Below, in pieces: positions 1 to 6,905 of a stretch of DNA of 64,000 nt. The translations under genes and the position numbers were made by a program. Origin of the DNA: an uncultured Christensenella sp. (GTDB lineage Bacteria > Bacillota > Clostridia > Christensenellales > Pumilibacteraceae); assembly GCA_910579205.1 (NCBI GenBank), contig CAJTTD010000004.1:62001-126000 (forward strand), given 5' to 3'. Every line of letters starts with the position of its first letter. Position 1 is the first letter of the stretch. Under the pieces are notes generated by a model that was not told the origin of the DNA, did not search any database, and saw nothing but the letters and a program-made list of their open reading frames with translations.

Positions 1-381
1 ACCGTTGTGGGCATAGGCGGGCGCGTATTGGGCAAGCCCAAAGACCGCGCCGACGCGGAACGCATGTTTGCGGAGCTTTGCGGCAATACTCATGAAGTCG
101 TTACCGCGGTGTACTTTCGCGTAGGAACGAAAATAATCGAAAAATACGAAAAAACATCGGTCGTTTTCGGTGCATTCGATCGCGAAACGGTTTATAATTA
201 TATAGACAGCGGCGCGCCGTACGACAAAGCGGGCGGGTACAGTATAGAAGACGCGGAAATATCGTCGCTTATAGTAAGCGTAGACGGCGACCGCGACAAT
301 GTTGCGGGTCTGCCCGTAAAACTGACAGAAAAACTTATCGAGGAGAATTTAATATATGGCGAAAATGGATATCGCGATTGA
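1..381 (+). CDS. maf: Maf family nucleotide pyrophosphatase (5' end missing)
   Basis: Maf proteins hydrolyse non-canonical or modified nucleoside triphosphates in the cytoplasm and were first linked to septum inhibition. The reading frame is open from base 1. The visible part begins with TVV, a few residues before LGKPKD, the conserved segment just after the family's ADT motif, so roughly the first third of the protein lies upstream. The later GGYSIEDA and GLPV segments are typical of the Maf C-terminus. The gene overlaps the following MreB-like gene by 26 bases, so the two are probably co-transcribed. Maf next to mreB and minD is the classical Firmicutes arrangement. The family call is firm; nucleotide preference cannot be read from the fragment. 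Confidence 0.9.
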   Translation, partial: TVVGIGGRVLGKPKDRADAERMFAELCGNTHEVVTAVYFRVGTKIIEKYEKTSVVFGAFDRETVYNYIDSGAPYDKAGGYSIEDAEISSLIVSVDGDRDNVAGLPVKLTEKLIEENLIYGENGYRD

Positions 382-1369
382 CATAGGAACATCGTTTACA
401 TCGATATTCGTTTCGGGAAACGGAATAGTTCTTCACGAGCCGTCTGTGATCGCATATTACGACGACGGCAGAAAACGCAGTACGCGCGCGGTAGGCGGGG
501 AAGCGTACTATATGATGGGTAAAGCGCCCGAAAAGACCAAGGTCATTTGTCCCGTCGCGGACGGAACGATATCCGCGCCCGACGCTTGCGCAGACATGCT
601 TACCGAGTTTATAAAAATGGTGTTGCCGCAGTCGTATATCATAAAGCCCAAGATACGGGCGGTACTCGGCGTGCCTACGGGACTGACTGTCGAAGAGCGC
701 AAGACATACGAAGAAGTGCTTATGCGCGCTGGCGTGGACGAGATAACCATGGTAAACAACATAATGCTTGCCGCCATCGGTATCGATCTGCCCGTGCAGT
801 CTGCTTTCGGCGGTTTTATAGCGTCGCTGGGCGGCGGGATAATGGAAGTGGCGGTTCTGTCGCTGTGCGGTATCGTTACGGGCGGGTCTATCAATATCGG
901 CGGCGATATGATAGACAGAAATCTCCTCGACAGCATACGCGGTCTGTATCGGTTAAAGATAGACAGAGCGTCGGTACGCAAGGTAAAAGAGCAGATATTG
1001 AGCCTTATACGCAACGACTGCGCTACGGCTACCGTGAGCGGAATAGATATAGAGACCAAAAATATCCGCACCGCAACCGTTCATGCCGATAAGCTTTTCG
1101 ACGCGGTGCATGCATACTACAAGAGCATGACGGACGGTATCGAAGGCGTTATAAATTCGTGTTCACCCGCAGTCGCAGCCGAGATCCAGCGAAACGGTAT
1201 TAATCTCGTAGGCGGCGGAGCTAATATCCCGGGGCTTGCCGCTACTGTTGGAGACAAACTCGGACTGCGCGTCAACATACCGTATTCGCCGCAGTATGCC
1301 ACTATAAGCGGCGCGGGCAAGCTTTTGTCCGATCCGTATCTGCTCGACGAGATATGTAGACGCGCGTAG
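356..1369 (+). CDS. mreB: MreB/Mbl-like bacterial actin
   Basis: A 337-residue actin-like ATPase of the MreB family, which forms membrane-bound filaments that guide lateral cell-wall synthesis. The N-terminal phosphate-binding motif DIGTS (residues 9-13), the GIVLHEPSVIA segment, the glycine-rich GGGIMEVAV loop and the late LVGGGANIPGL adenosine-binding motif are all visible. Length matches the family (330-345). The start ATG lies inside maf. Unusually, mreC and mreD do not follow; minD is the next gene. Several motif residues differ from textbook MreB, so it could be the Mbl or MreBH type rather than MreB proper. A hairpin after the stop (1403-1432) may end the unit. Confidence 0.9.
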   Translation: MAKMDIAIDIGTSFTSIFVSGNGIVLHEPSVIAYYDDGRKRSTRAVGGEAYYMMGKAPEKTKVICPVADGTISAPDACADMLTEFIKMVLPQSYIIKPKIRAVLGVPTGLTVEERKTYEEVLMRAGVDEITMVNNIMLAAIGIDLPVQSAFGGFIASLGGGIMEVAVLSLCGIVTGGSINIGGDMIDRNLLDSIRGLYRLKIDRASVRKVKEQILSLIRNDCATATVSGIDIETKNIRTATVHADKLFDAVHAYYKSMTDGIEGVINSCSPAVAAEIQRNGINLVGGGANIPGLAATVGDKLGLRVNIPYSPQYATISGAGKLLSDPYLLDEICRRA

Positions 1370-1402
1370 TCGGCGTTTGCATTTATGTACTGAAATAATG
1401 TC

Positions 1403-1432
1403 GCAAAAGGCGTGCGAAAGCGCGCCTTTTGC
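1403..1432. terminator. Hairpin after mreB, possible terminator
   Basis: GCAAAAGGCG and CGCCTTTTGC form a perfect 10-bp stem around a 10-nt loop. No clear T-run follows, so termination strength is uncertain. It separates the mreB gene from the minD promoter. Confidence 0.45.
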
Positions 1433-1469
1433 ATTCGGTCATATACGCCAAAACACGACAAATTATCGC

Positions 1470-1498
1470 TTACTGCGACCTGTGCGTAAAGTTATAAT
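1470..1498 (+). promoter_or_regulatory. minD promoter, predicted leaderless
   Basis: A weak -35 (TTACTG, 1470-1475) is separated by 17 bp from a perfect -10 (TATAAT, 1493-1498). The expected transcription start, 7 nt after the -10, is base 1505, the G of the minD GTG codon. There is no Shine-Dalgarno between -10 and GTG, so the mRNA should begin at its start codon. Confidence 0.55.
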
Positions 1499-1504
1499 AT
1501 ACGC

Positions 1505-2263
1505 GTGAAAAGTATCGTTGTTACATCGGGCAAAGGCGGAGTGGGCAAAACGACCGTTACCGCGTGTTTGGGACGCGCGTTGGCGGCGCTCGGCAATCGG
1601 GTAGTGCTTATGGACGCGGATTTCGGATTAAACAATCTCGACGTCGTATTGGGGCTTGAAAACCGCGTCGTATACGACATTGCCGACGTCATAGACAACC
1701 GTTGCCGCGTTCGTCAAGCGTTGATCGAGGACGAGATACGCGATCTTTATTTATTGCCGTCCGCACACGGTTATCTCGGAGACAAGGTTACTGCTCAAAA
1801 TTTAAAGTTGATACTGCACAGCCTGTCGTCGTCGTTCGATTATACGCTCGTAGACTGTCCCGCGGGGATAGAAGCGGGGTTTAAACGCGCTGTCGCGGCA
1901 TGCGAAAAAGCTATAGTCGTAACTACTCCGCACATAAGCGCGCTGCGTGATGCGAACAAAGTCGTGGCAATGCTCTCGGCATATAAATTTTCGCCCACGC
2001 TCGTAATAAACCGCGTGCGCGGCGATCTGCTTGCGGACGGCAAGATCCCCGACAAGGACGAGATAGCCGCAATTTTAAAAGTAGACGTAGACGGCGTTAT
2101 CCCCGAAACAGACGGCGTGTACGATCCGCGCAAAATGCCCAAGCGTCCTTTCGAACTGTTGGCGCGGCGCATACATTACGGTTGTGGCGAGATACCAGAT
2201 CCCGCCGCGTCGTACCGCGGAATATTGGGCGCGATAAAACGGAAATTGAGGCGGGGGGAATGA
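1505..2263 (+). CDS. minD: Septum site-determining ATPase MinD
   Basis: A 252-residue deviant Walker-type ATPase that binds the inner membrane and positions the division septum with its partners. The Walker A motif GKGGVGKT is at residues 9-16, the MDADFGLNNLD switch region follows, and DCPAG gives Walker B. The last 15 residues (ending KRKLRRGE) form the basic amphipathic membrane-targeting helix typical of MinD. A GTG start is chosen because it is the first start in frame before the MKSIVVTSGKGG N-terminus and lies exactly 7 nt after a perfect -10. No minC lies beside it. The downstream small gene overlaps its stop (ATGA), implying translational coupling. Confidence 0.95.
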   Translation: MKSIVVTSGKGGVGKTTVTACLGRALAALGNRVVLMDADFGLNNLDVVLGLENRVVYDIADVIDNRCRVRQALIEDEIRDLYLLPSAHGYLGDKVTAQNLKLILHSLSSSFDYTLVDCPAGIEAGFKRAVAACEKAIVVTTPHISALRDANKVVAMLSAYKFSPTLVINRVRGDLLADGKIPDKDEIAAILKVDVDGVIPETDGVYDPRKMPKRPFELLARRIHYGCGEIPDPAASYRGILGAIKRKLRRGE

Positions 2264-2505
2264 CAATGAACGGTACAGAACGTATTTTGCGCATGGTCGA
2301 AAACGATTCCGACGGAGAAGTGCGACAAACATTGCGTTTGGTTCGCGCCGATCTTTGCGCATTGCTCTGCGAATTTATGAGTGTGCAAAAACTCGATATG
2401 AGCGTGGGCAAGATAGACGGAGCATACAGACTTACTATATCGGCGGATGTGGATAAGTTTTACTCGGTAGGTAAAGTAACTTCGTTTAATGACGACGATA
2501 TCTGA
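2260..2505 (+). CDS. minE: Small protein after MinD, probable MinE
   Basis: An 81-residue protein starting at the ATG that overlaps the minD stop codon, preceded by a G-rich Shine-Dalgarno. Its second half (RADLCALLCEFM, a DMSVGK strand and an LTISADV strand) follows the helix-strand-strand order of the MinE topological-specificity domain. A short N-terminal helix could be the anti-MinCD segment. MinE normally stimulates MinD ATPase and drives pole-to-pole oscillation; its length (80-90 residues) and position directly after minD fit. Sequence identity to known MinE is low, so the call rests on length, layout and context. Confidence 0.55.
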   Translation: MTMNGTERILRMVENDSDGEVRQTLRLVRADLCALLCEFMSVQKLDMSVGKIDGAYRLTISADVDKFYSVGKVTSFNDDDI

Positions 2506-2525
2506 CGGTATATGCGCTATGCCGC

Positions 2526-2553
2526 GAATAATAGCACGCAGTTGACATATATT
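2526..2553 (+). promoter_or_regulatory. Sigma-E-like sporulation promoter upstream of the spoIVF genes
   Basis: GAATAAT (2526-2532) and CATATATT (2546-2553) are separated by 13 bp and match the known Bacillus sigma-E consensus (KMATAWW, 13-14 bp, CATAYAHT). In B. subtilis the spoIVF operon is sigma-E controlled. A TTGACA at 2542-2547 has no -10 at a workable distance, which favours the sigma-E reading. The proposal is by inspection only. Confidence 0.45.
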
Positions 2554-2558
2554 GTAGT

Positions 2559-2843
2559 ATGGGAAAGTACGACGGTTGTAATGTAGTGGACAGCGTAGTG
2601 AGCACGCCGCCCAAGTCGGAGAACAAAGTCAAAGATCGCAAGCGCAACGGCGTTGCCGTGCGATGGCTTATTGCTATAATCGCGGTGGGGTTCTTCTGCG
2701 TTGTCAAGTATGCGCCGATAGAAGCGTTGGAAAGCGTGAGAAACGCGCTCAACACGGTGTTTTGTTACGACTTTTTCGGAAGGACGTCCGAAACGGGTAG
2801 CATCCCCATATTATCGATTTTTGCTAAGTGGATACAGATATAG
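2559..2843 (+). CDS. Miniature SpoIVFA-like single-pass membrane protein
   Basis: A 94-residue protein with a charged N-terminal segment (about residues 1-33), one membrane helix (WLIAIIAVGFFCVVKYA, about 36-52) and a short outer segment. It sits exactly where spoIVFA lies in Bacillus, overlapping the start of spoIVFB by 16 bases. SpoIVFA is usually about 260 residues with a LytM-like domain that holds SpoIVFB inactive and anchors it. Here only the membrane helix and the juxtamembrane stretch could be equivalent. The SpoIVFA link is inference from position and layout; it might be an unrelated small membrane protein. Confidence 0.5.
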   Translation: MGKYDGCNVVDSVVSTPPKSENKVKDRKRNGVAVRWLIAIIAVGFFCVVKYAPIEALESVRNALNTVFCYDFFGRTSETGSIPILSIFAKWIQI

Positions 2844-3793
2844 TAGACCGCATAAAAGCGGTGCGCGTTAAGCGTAAAAAGGAAAAAAAACGCGGCGAAG
2901 CGGCGGAAAAAAACGGGCGAGCGCGATCGGACGAGGTATCGGTATATATCTCTCCGATAACGCTTGTCATGGCTGTGGTATTTGTTGCGTTGGGCATGGC
3001 GTACGAGTTTGCATGTTCGCTCACCGCCGTGATACTGCACGAATTTGCGCACGCCAAAGCCGCCAAAAAGCTTGGTTACGCTCTTAATCGTATAAAGCTT
3101 ATGCCGTACGGCGCGGCGCTTTGCGGAAGCGCCGATCTTCGTCCCATGCACGAGATCGCCATAGCCGCCGCAGGACCGCTGTTTAACGCGGTGCTTGCTC
3201 TCGTGTTTGCCGCGCTTTGGTGGCTCGTTCCGTCGTCGTACATGTTTACCGAAACATTTTGCAAGTGCAACTTGTATATAGGACTGTTTAATCTGTTGCC
3301 CGTATATCCGCTCGACGGCGGACGCATGGCATTGGGGCTGCTGAGCATAAAACTTGACAGAAAAAAGTCGTATATCGCGGTACGCATAGTATCTGCTGCG
3401 ATAGGCTTTGCCGCGCTCGGGCTTTTTGTTCTTTCGGCATTCTACGAATTGAATGTTTGTTTTTTGACTGTAGGGATATTTATGGTCGTGTCGGCTTTCA
3501 TACCCGATCAAAGAGCGCGGTATTACGCGTTGTTCGCTATGGGCAGTAGGCGGGAGCGCATGAACAAACCGCTGGAAACTCGCTCGTATGCGGTCAACGG
3601 AAGCGCCGCGCTCGGCGAGTTGGCAAAAGCGCTCGACGCAGACAGATTTTGCATGTTTGCAATATACGATGACGACTTTAATAAAATAGGCGAGATGGAC
3701 GAGACTTGCTTGATAGAGAATATAAAAAGATACGGTTACGAGACGACTGTCGGTAAAACCGTACAAAACGCGAAAAAAATCGAAATTGCTTGA
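2828..3793 (+). CDS. spoIVFB: SpoIVFB-type M50 site-2 protease
   Basis: A 321-residue intramembrane zinc metalloprotease. The zinc-binding HEFAH is at residues 71-75 and the third ligand region PLDGGR at 161-166, each in a hydrophobic segment, with about five or six membrane helices. The C-terminal 80 residues resemble a CBS domain, the hallmark of the SpoIVFB subgroup, which senses ATP and releases sigma-K by cutting its pro-sequence. A basic 35-residue N-terminal extension is longer than in Bacillus. The GTG start at 2828 overlaps the preceding membrane protein. A sigK gene with an intact pro-sequence is in the same window (29155-29835), so both partners are present. Confidence 0.88.
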   Translation: MDTDIVDRIKAVRVKRKKEKKRGEAAEKNGRARSDEVSVYISPITLVMAVVFVALGMAYEFACSLTAVILHEFAHAKAAKKLGYALNRIKLMPYGAALCGSADLRPMHEIAIAAAGPLFNAVLALVFAALWWLVPSSYMFTETFCKCNLYIGLFNLLPVYPLDGGRMALGLLSIKLDRKKSYIAVRIVSAAIGFAALGLFVLSAFYELNVCFLTVGIFMVVSAFIPDQRARYYALFAMGSRRERMNKPLETRSYAVNGSAALGELAKALDADRFCMFAIYDDDFNKIGEMDETCLIENIKRYGYETTVGKTVQNAKKIEIA

Positions 3794-3818
3794 TTTTATG
3801 CGCCGCATATGTTAAAAT
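3790..3818 (+). promoter_or_regulatory. Promoter of the DUF4132-like gene, predicted leaderless
   Basis: TTGATT (3790-3795), a 17-bp spacer and TAAAAT (3813-3818) form a good sigma-A promoter. The predicted transcription start is base 3825, the A of the ATG. There is no room for a Shine-Dalgarno. Confidence 0.6.
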
Positions 3819-3824
3819 ATCGGT

Positions 3825-5255
3825 ATGACGTATTTGGAATGTGTGCGCTCGTTGTCAGGCAAAGCATTGTACGATTTTGCGCATATGATGTATGAAAACG
3901 ATCCTGTCGGTTATTACGGCGTCATTACCGATCTTGTGAGGAGCGGTGCGGTATCCGACAGCTGTAAGATAGCGGATATTATGTCCGCCGTTCCGCTCGA
4001 CGGCACTCCGCAAGAGCGCGATTATTACGAAGCCCGCACCAAAAAAGGCGGCGACGTAAACTATTTGCAAGCGTTTTTTCATGCTTGCAAGCGTTGCGCA
4101 TTATCGGAGGAAGAGTATATCCGCGTGCTGCTTGCCGCGCCGTATGCGGAAAAAGACAGCGCGTTAGCAAAGTGGAACGACTCTGTCGACTTGTATTTGA
4201 CGAGACGCGCCAATGAAGATTTCGATCTTATAGCCGATTACATAGACAAATACGACGGAAAATTCCATAAGTACGGCGTATTGATGGAAGTGGACGGCAA
4301 CGCCGCAACATCGCGGCTTTTGAATAAAGTTTTGTACCAAAAGAACACCGACAAAACGGCGGTGCGCAATGCGCTGATGAACCATTCGGAAATAGCGGAG
4401 GTGCTGTTTGCTCGGTATTCGTCGGCACAGGCAAAAGAACGCGCGGCGATTGCGCGGTTGCTCGCGGTCTTTAAAAACGACGAGCATGTGCGCGCGTTTT
4501 TGGACGGCGTGGTAGCCACCGATCCGTCCAAAACGGTGCGTTCGGTGTTAGACGGAGTAGCGCCCAAAAAGCGCGGGGAAAACGCCGTGGCATATCTCGA
4601 AAATATGATGGCGGAAGGCGCTTCGTTGACGTATGCCGAATGGAAAGAGCTTTTAAAAGACGAAAAGTACGCGCTTGTCGCGGATAGGATATTTTTCTAT
4701 GCCGTGGATGATGACGGCGCGCGCGTGTTTGCATACGATAACGGCAGATTTTTGGATGCGGACGACAATACGGTCGAGTTTGCCGACTCCAAGCCGATAT
4801 ATGTATTGCACCCGTTGGATACGCCGTCCGACGCGAAGCACATACTTAAATTAAATATATCACAGCCGTTTTTGCAGATACAAAGACCTACATTCGGTAT
4901 TTTGCCCAACGAGTCGTACTATTCGTACAGGCTTTCGGGAACAATGATATTTGCCGACGAGTTTGAACACAACTTAAAAAAATACGGGTTTGTATTTTCT
5001 TCCAAAAATTCGGACACGGAAGAAGATATAGCGGTGTGTCGTATAGGCGAGTATATGGTGGGCGTGGAGTGCAGAACTACTGTCGGGTCGGACGCGGTGT
5101 GCTGCGGGCATATAATGTATTATTCGGCCGCCGACGCGGTGCGACTAAAGCGCAACGTATATATATCATCCGCGCAACCGCTCGACGTTCGCAATGTTCC
5201 GCGCCGCGAATTCAGCGAACTCACATATGCGGCGGTCAAACTGTTCGGCGGGTAA
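3825..5255 (+). CDS. DUF4132-like protein of unknown function
   Basis: A 476-residue soluble protein without signal peptide or membrane helices. The first 280 residues are mostly helical, with HEAT-like alternating helices. The later part contains YVLHPLDTP followed by ISQPFLQIQRPTF, which resembles the HPLDL...QPFPQ.RP signature of the DUF4132 family (MolR/YehI-like proteins). Known DUF4132 proteins are often larger and include WGR domains, which I do not see here. The molecular role is unknown. It is a single gene with its own promoter, between spoIVFB and the RNase E/G gene. The family call is moderate. Confidence 0.5.
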   Translation: MTYLECVRSLSGKALYDFAHMMYENDPVGYYGVITDLVRSGAVSDSCKIADIMSAVPLDGTPQERDYYEARTKKGGDVNYLQAFFHACKRCALSEEEYIRVLLAAPYAEKDSALAKWNDSVDLYLTRRANEDFDLIADYIDKYDGKFHKYGVLMEVDGNAATSRLLNKVLYQKNTDKTAVRNALMNHSEIAEVLFARYSSAQAKERAAIARLLAVFKNDEHVRAFLDGVVATDPSKTVRSVLDGVAPKKRGENAVAYLENMMAEGASLTYAEWKELLKDEKYALVADRIFFYAVDDDGARVFAYDNGRFLDADDNTVEFADSKPIYVLHPLDTPSDAKHILKLNISQPFLQIQRPTFGILPNESYYSYRLSGTMIFADEFEHNLKKYGFVFSSKNSDTEEDIAVCRIGEYMVGVECRTTVGSDAVCCGHIMYYSAADAVRLKRNVYISSAQPLDVRNVPRREFSELTYAAVKLFGG

Positions 5256-5285
5256 AAGTTGTCGTAAAAAAATATTATAAAATAT

Positions 5286-5314
5286 TAGACAAATCATATT
5301 CGATATAGTATAAT
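5286..5314 (+). promoter_or_regulatory. Promoter of the RNase E/G gene
   Basis: TAGACA (5286-5291), a 17-bp spacer and a perfect TATAAT (5309-5314). Transcription should start near 5321, leaving a leader of about 77 nt before the TTG start at 5398. That leader is AT-rich and I see no strong structure in it. Confidence 0.65.
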
Positions 5315-5397
5315 ATCCGTAAACTATTTTACGTTTTAACAACTCTACCGAATATTGACCGTTGTAAATCCCAACCAAACTTGTAAAGGGGTCGGTT

Positions 5398-6894
5398 TTG
5401 AAGAGTAAAATTCTTGTTGATTACGAATCTTACATGTGTAGCGTCGCTCTTCTCGAAGACGGCGTTTTAAAGGAATTTTACGTAGAAGATCGCAACATGA
5501 ACCGCATAACGGGAAATATCTATAAAGGTAAAGTCGTCAATATTTTGCCCGGCTTGCAATCGGCGTTCGTCGATATAGGCGGGCGAAAAAACGGTTTTTT
5601 GGCTGCTACGGACATGCTCGAAGACAGAACGTCGCTCGTGCGTTCGGGCGCTGTGCCTACGCACCTAAACGTCAACGAGGGCGATTACGTATTGGTTCAA
5701 GCGGTCAAAGAACCCACCGAGACCAAAGGTCCGCGGTTGTCGGCAAACTTATCCATACCGGGGCGGTATATAGTGTACATGCCGACTATAGACTTTATCG
5801 GCGTATCCAATAAAATAACGGACGAAGGGGTGCGAGAGCGGTTGACGGCGCTCCTTGAAAAAAACAGACCTCATCCGTATTGCGGACTTATCGCGCGCAC
5901 TGCGGCAAAAGACGCAAGAAGATCGGATATAATAGACGAGATAAAATACTTTAATAAAACGTACGAAAATTTGCTCCAAAAGTTCGACGCGGCGGACGGC
6001 GTTACCAGGCTGTCCACCGACGGTAACTTGGTGTTCAGAACGGTTAGAGACGTATTGAATTCGTCCGTAGACGAAATAGTTTGCAACGGAAAGGCGATAG
6101 CGGACAGGCTCGCCGAGTACCTCAAAGAGAACCTCGCTCAGCCCGTCAAGGTTACCATAATGGATAATGCCGACCTTTTGAAAAAGTTCGGCGTGTTGAA
6201 CGAAGTGGAAAAGCTTTTGCATAGAAAAGTGGAGCTTGCGAGCGGCGGCTCGCTCGTTATTGATTATACCGAAGCGCTTACCGTTATAGACGTAAACACG
6301 GGCAAGTACACGGGCGGACACGATCACGAGCAAACCGTTTTCGAGATCAACTGCGAAGCCGCAAAGGAAATTGCCAGGCAGTTGCGTTTGCGTAATATCG
6401 GCGGGATGATAGTCATAGATTTCATCGATATGCAAGACCCTATGCATAACGACGAAGTAGTTAATATCCTCGCCGCCGAAACAGCCAACGACCGTACGCG
6501 CACGCGCATACTGCCTATGACTGAACTCGGTCTCGTTCAGATGACGCGTAAAAAGACGGGATCGGAGATCCAGTCGCTGTTGTTGCAGCCGTGCGAAATG
6601 TGCCACGGTTCGGCTAAAACGCAGTCGCCTAATTTTTTGGCTCGGAAAATAAAGGCTCAGCTTCAAGAGGTGTTTACCGATCCCATATGCACTGCGGCGG
6701 TCGTTACTGTAAACCCGCGCGTGTTCGATCCGCTTGCCAAGGGTGAATGGTTCGATTCGCTCTTCGGCGGCAAGTATAGGGACAAGCTCGTTTATCTCGT
6801 TGCGGGCGCGGACGTAAAGACAAATTCGTTCAGAATTTCCGTTCAGAAAAACACGATACTGTCTTTGCCCGACAGCGCGTTTCTATTGACTTAA
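5398..6894 (+). CDS. rng: Ribonuclease E/G
   Basis: A 498-residue endoribonuclease of the RNase E/G family, which cuts AU-rich single-stranded RNA in mRNA decay and rRNA maturation. An S1 RNA-binding domain starts near residue 40 (IYKGKVVNILPGLQSAFVDIG). The catalytic magnesium ligands are the Asp of VIDVNTG (298) and the Asp of IVIDFIDM (341). The CEMCHG zinc-link near residue 397 is the site that dimerises the enzyme. Length matches RNase G rather than the long RNase E. A TTG start is used because the family N-terminus begins there, preceded by AAAGGGG. The following glycosidase gene begins 12 bases after the stop. Confidence 0.95.
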   Translation: MKSKILVDYESYMCSVALLEDGVLKEFYVEDRNMNRITGNIYKGKVVNILPGLQSAFVDIGGRKNGFLAATDMLEDRTSLVRSGAVPTHLNVNEGDYVLVQAVKEPTETKGPRLSANLSIPGRYIVYMPTIDFIGVSNKITDEGVRERLTALLEKNRPHPYCGLIARTAAKDARRSDIIDEIKYFNKTYENLLQKFDAADGVTRLSTDGNLVFRTVRDVLNSSVDEIVCNGKAIADRLAEYLKENLAQPVKVTIMDNADLLKKFGVLNEVEKLLHRKVELASGGSLVIDYTEALTVIDVNTGKYTGGHDHEQTVFEINCEAAKEIARQLRLRNIGGMIVIDFIDMQDPMHNDEVVNILAAETANDRTRTRILPMTELGLVQMTRKKTGSEIQSLLLQPCEMCHGSAKTQSPNFLARKIKAQLQEVFTDPICTAAVVTVNPRVFDPLAKGEWFDSLFGGKYRDKLVYLVAGADVKTNSFRISVQKNTILSLPDSAFLLT

Positions 6895-6905
6895 GGCGGT
6901 TCGTA

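Noticed and set aside
2542..2547. TTGACA as the -35 of a sigma-A promoter for the spoIVFA-like gene
   Set aside because: There is no -10-like hexamer at 16-18 bp; the only match (TGTAAT) is 29 bp away, inside the gene. The sigma-E-like reading fits better.
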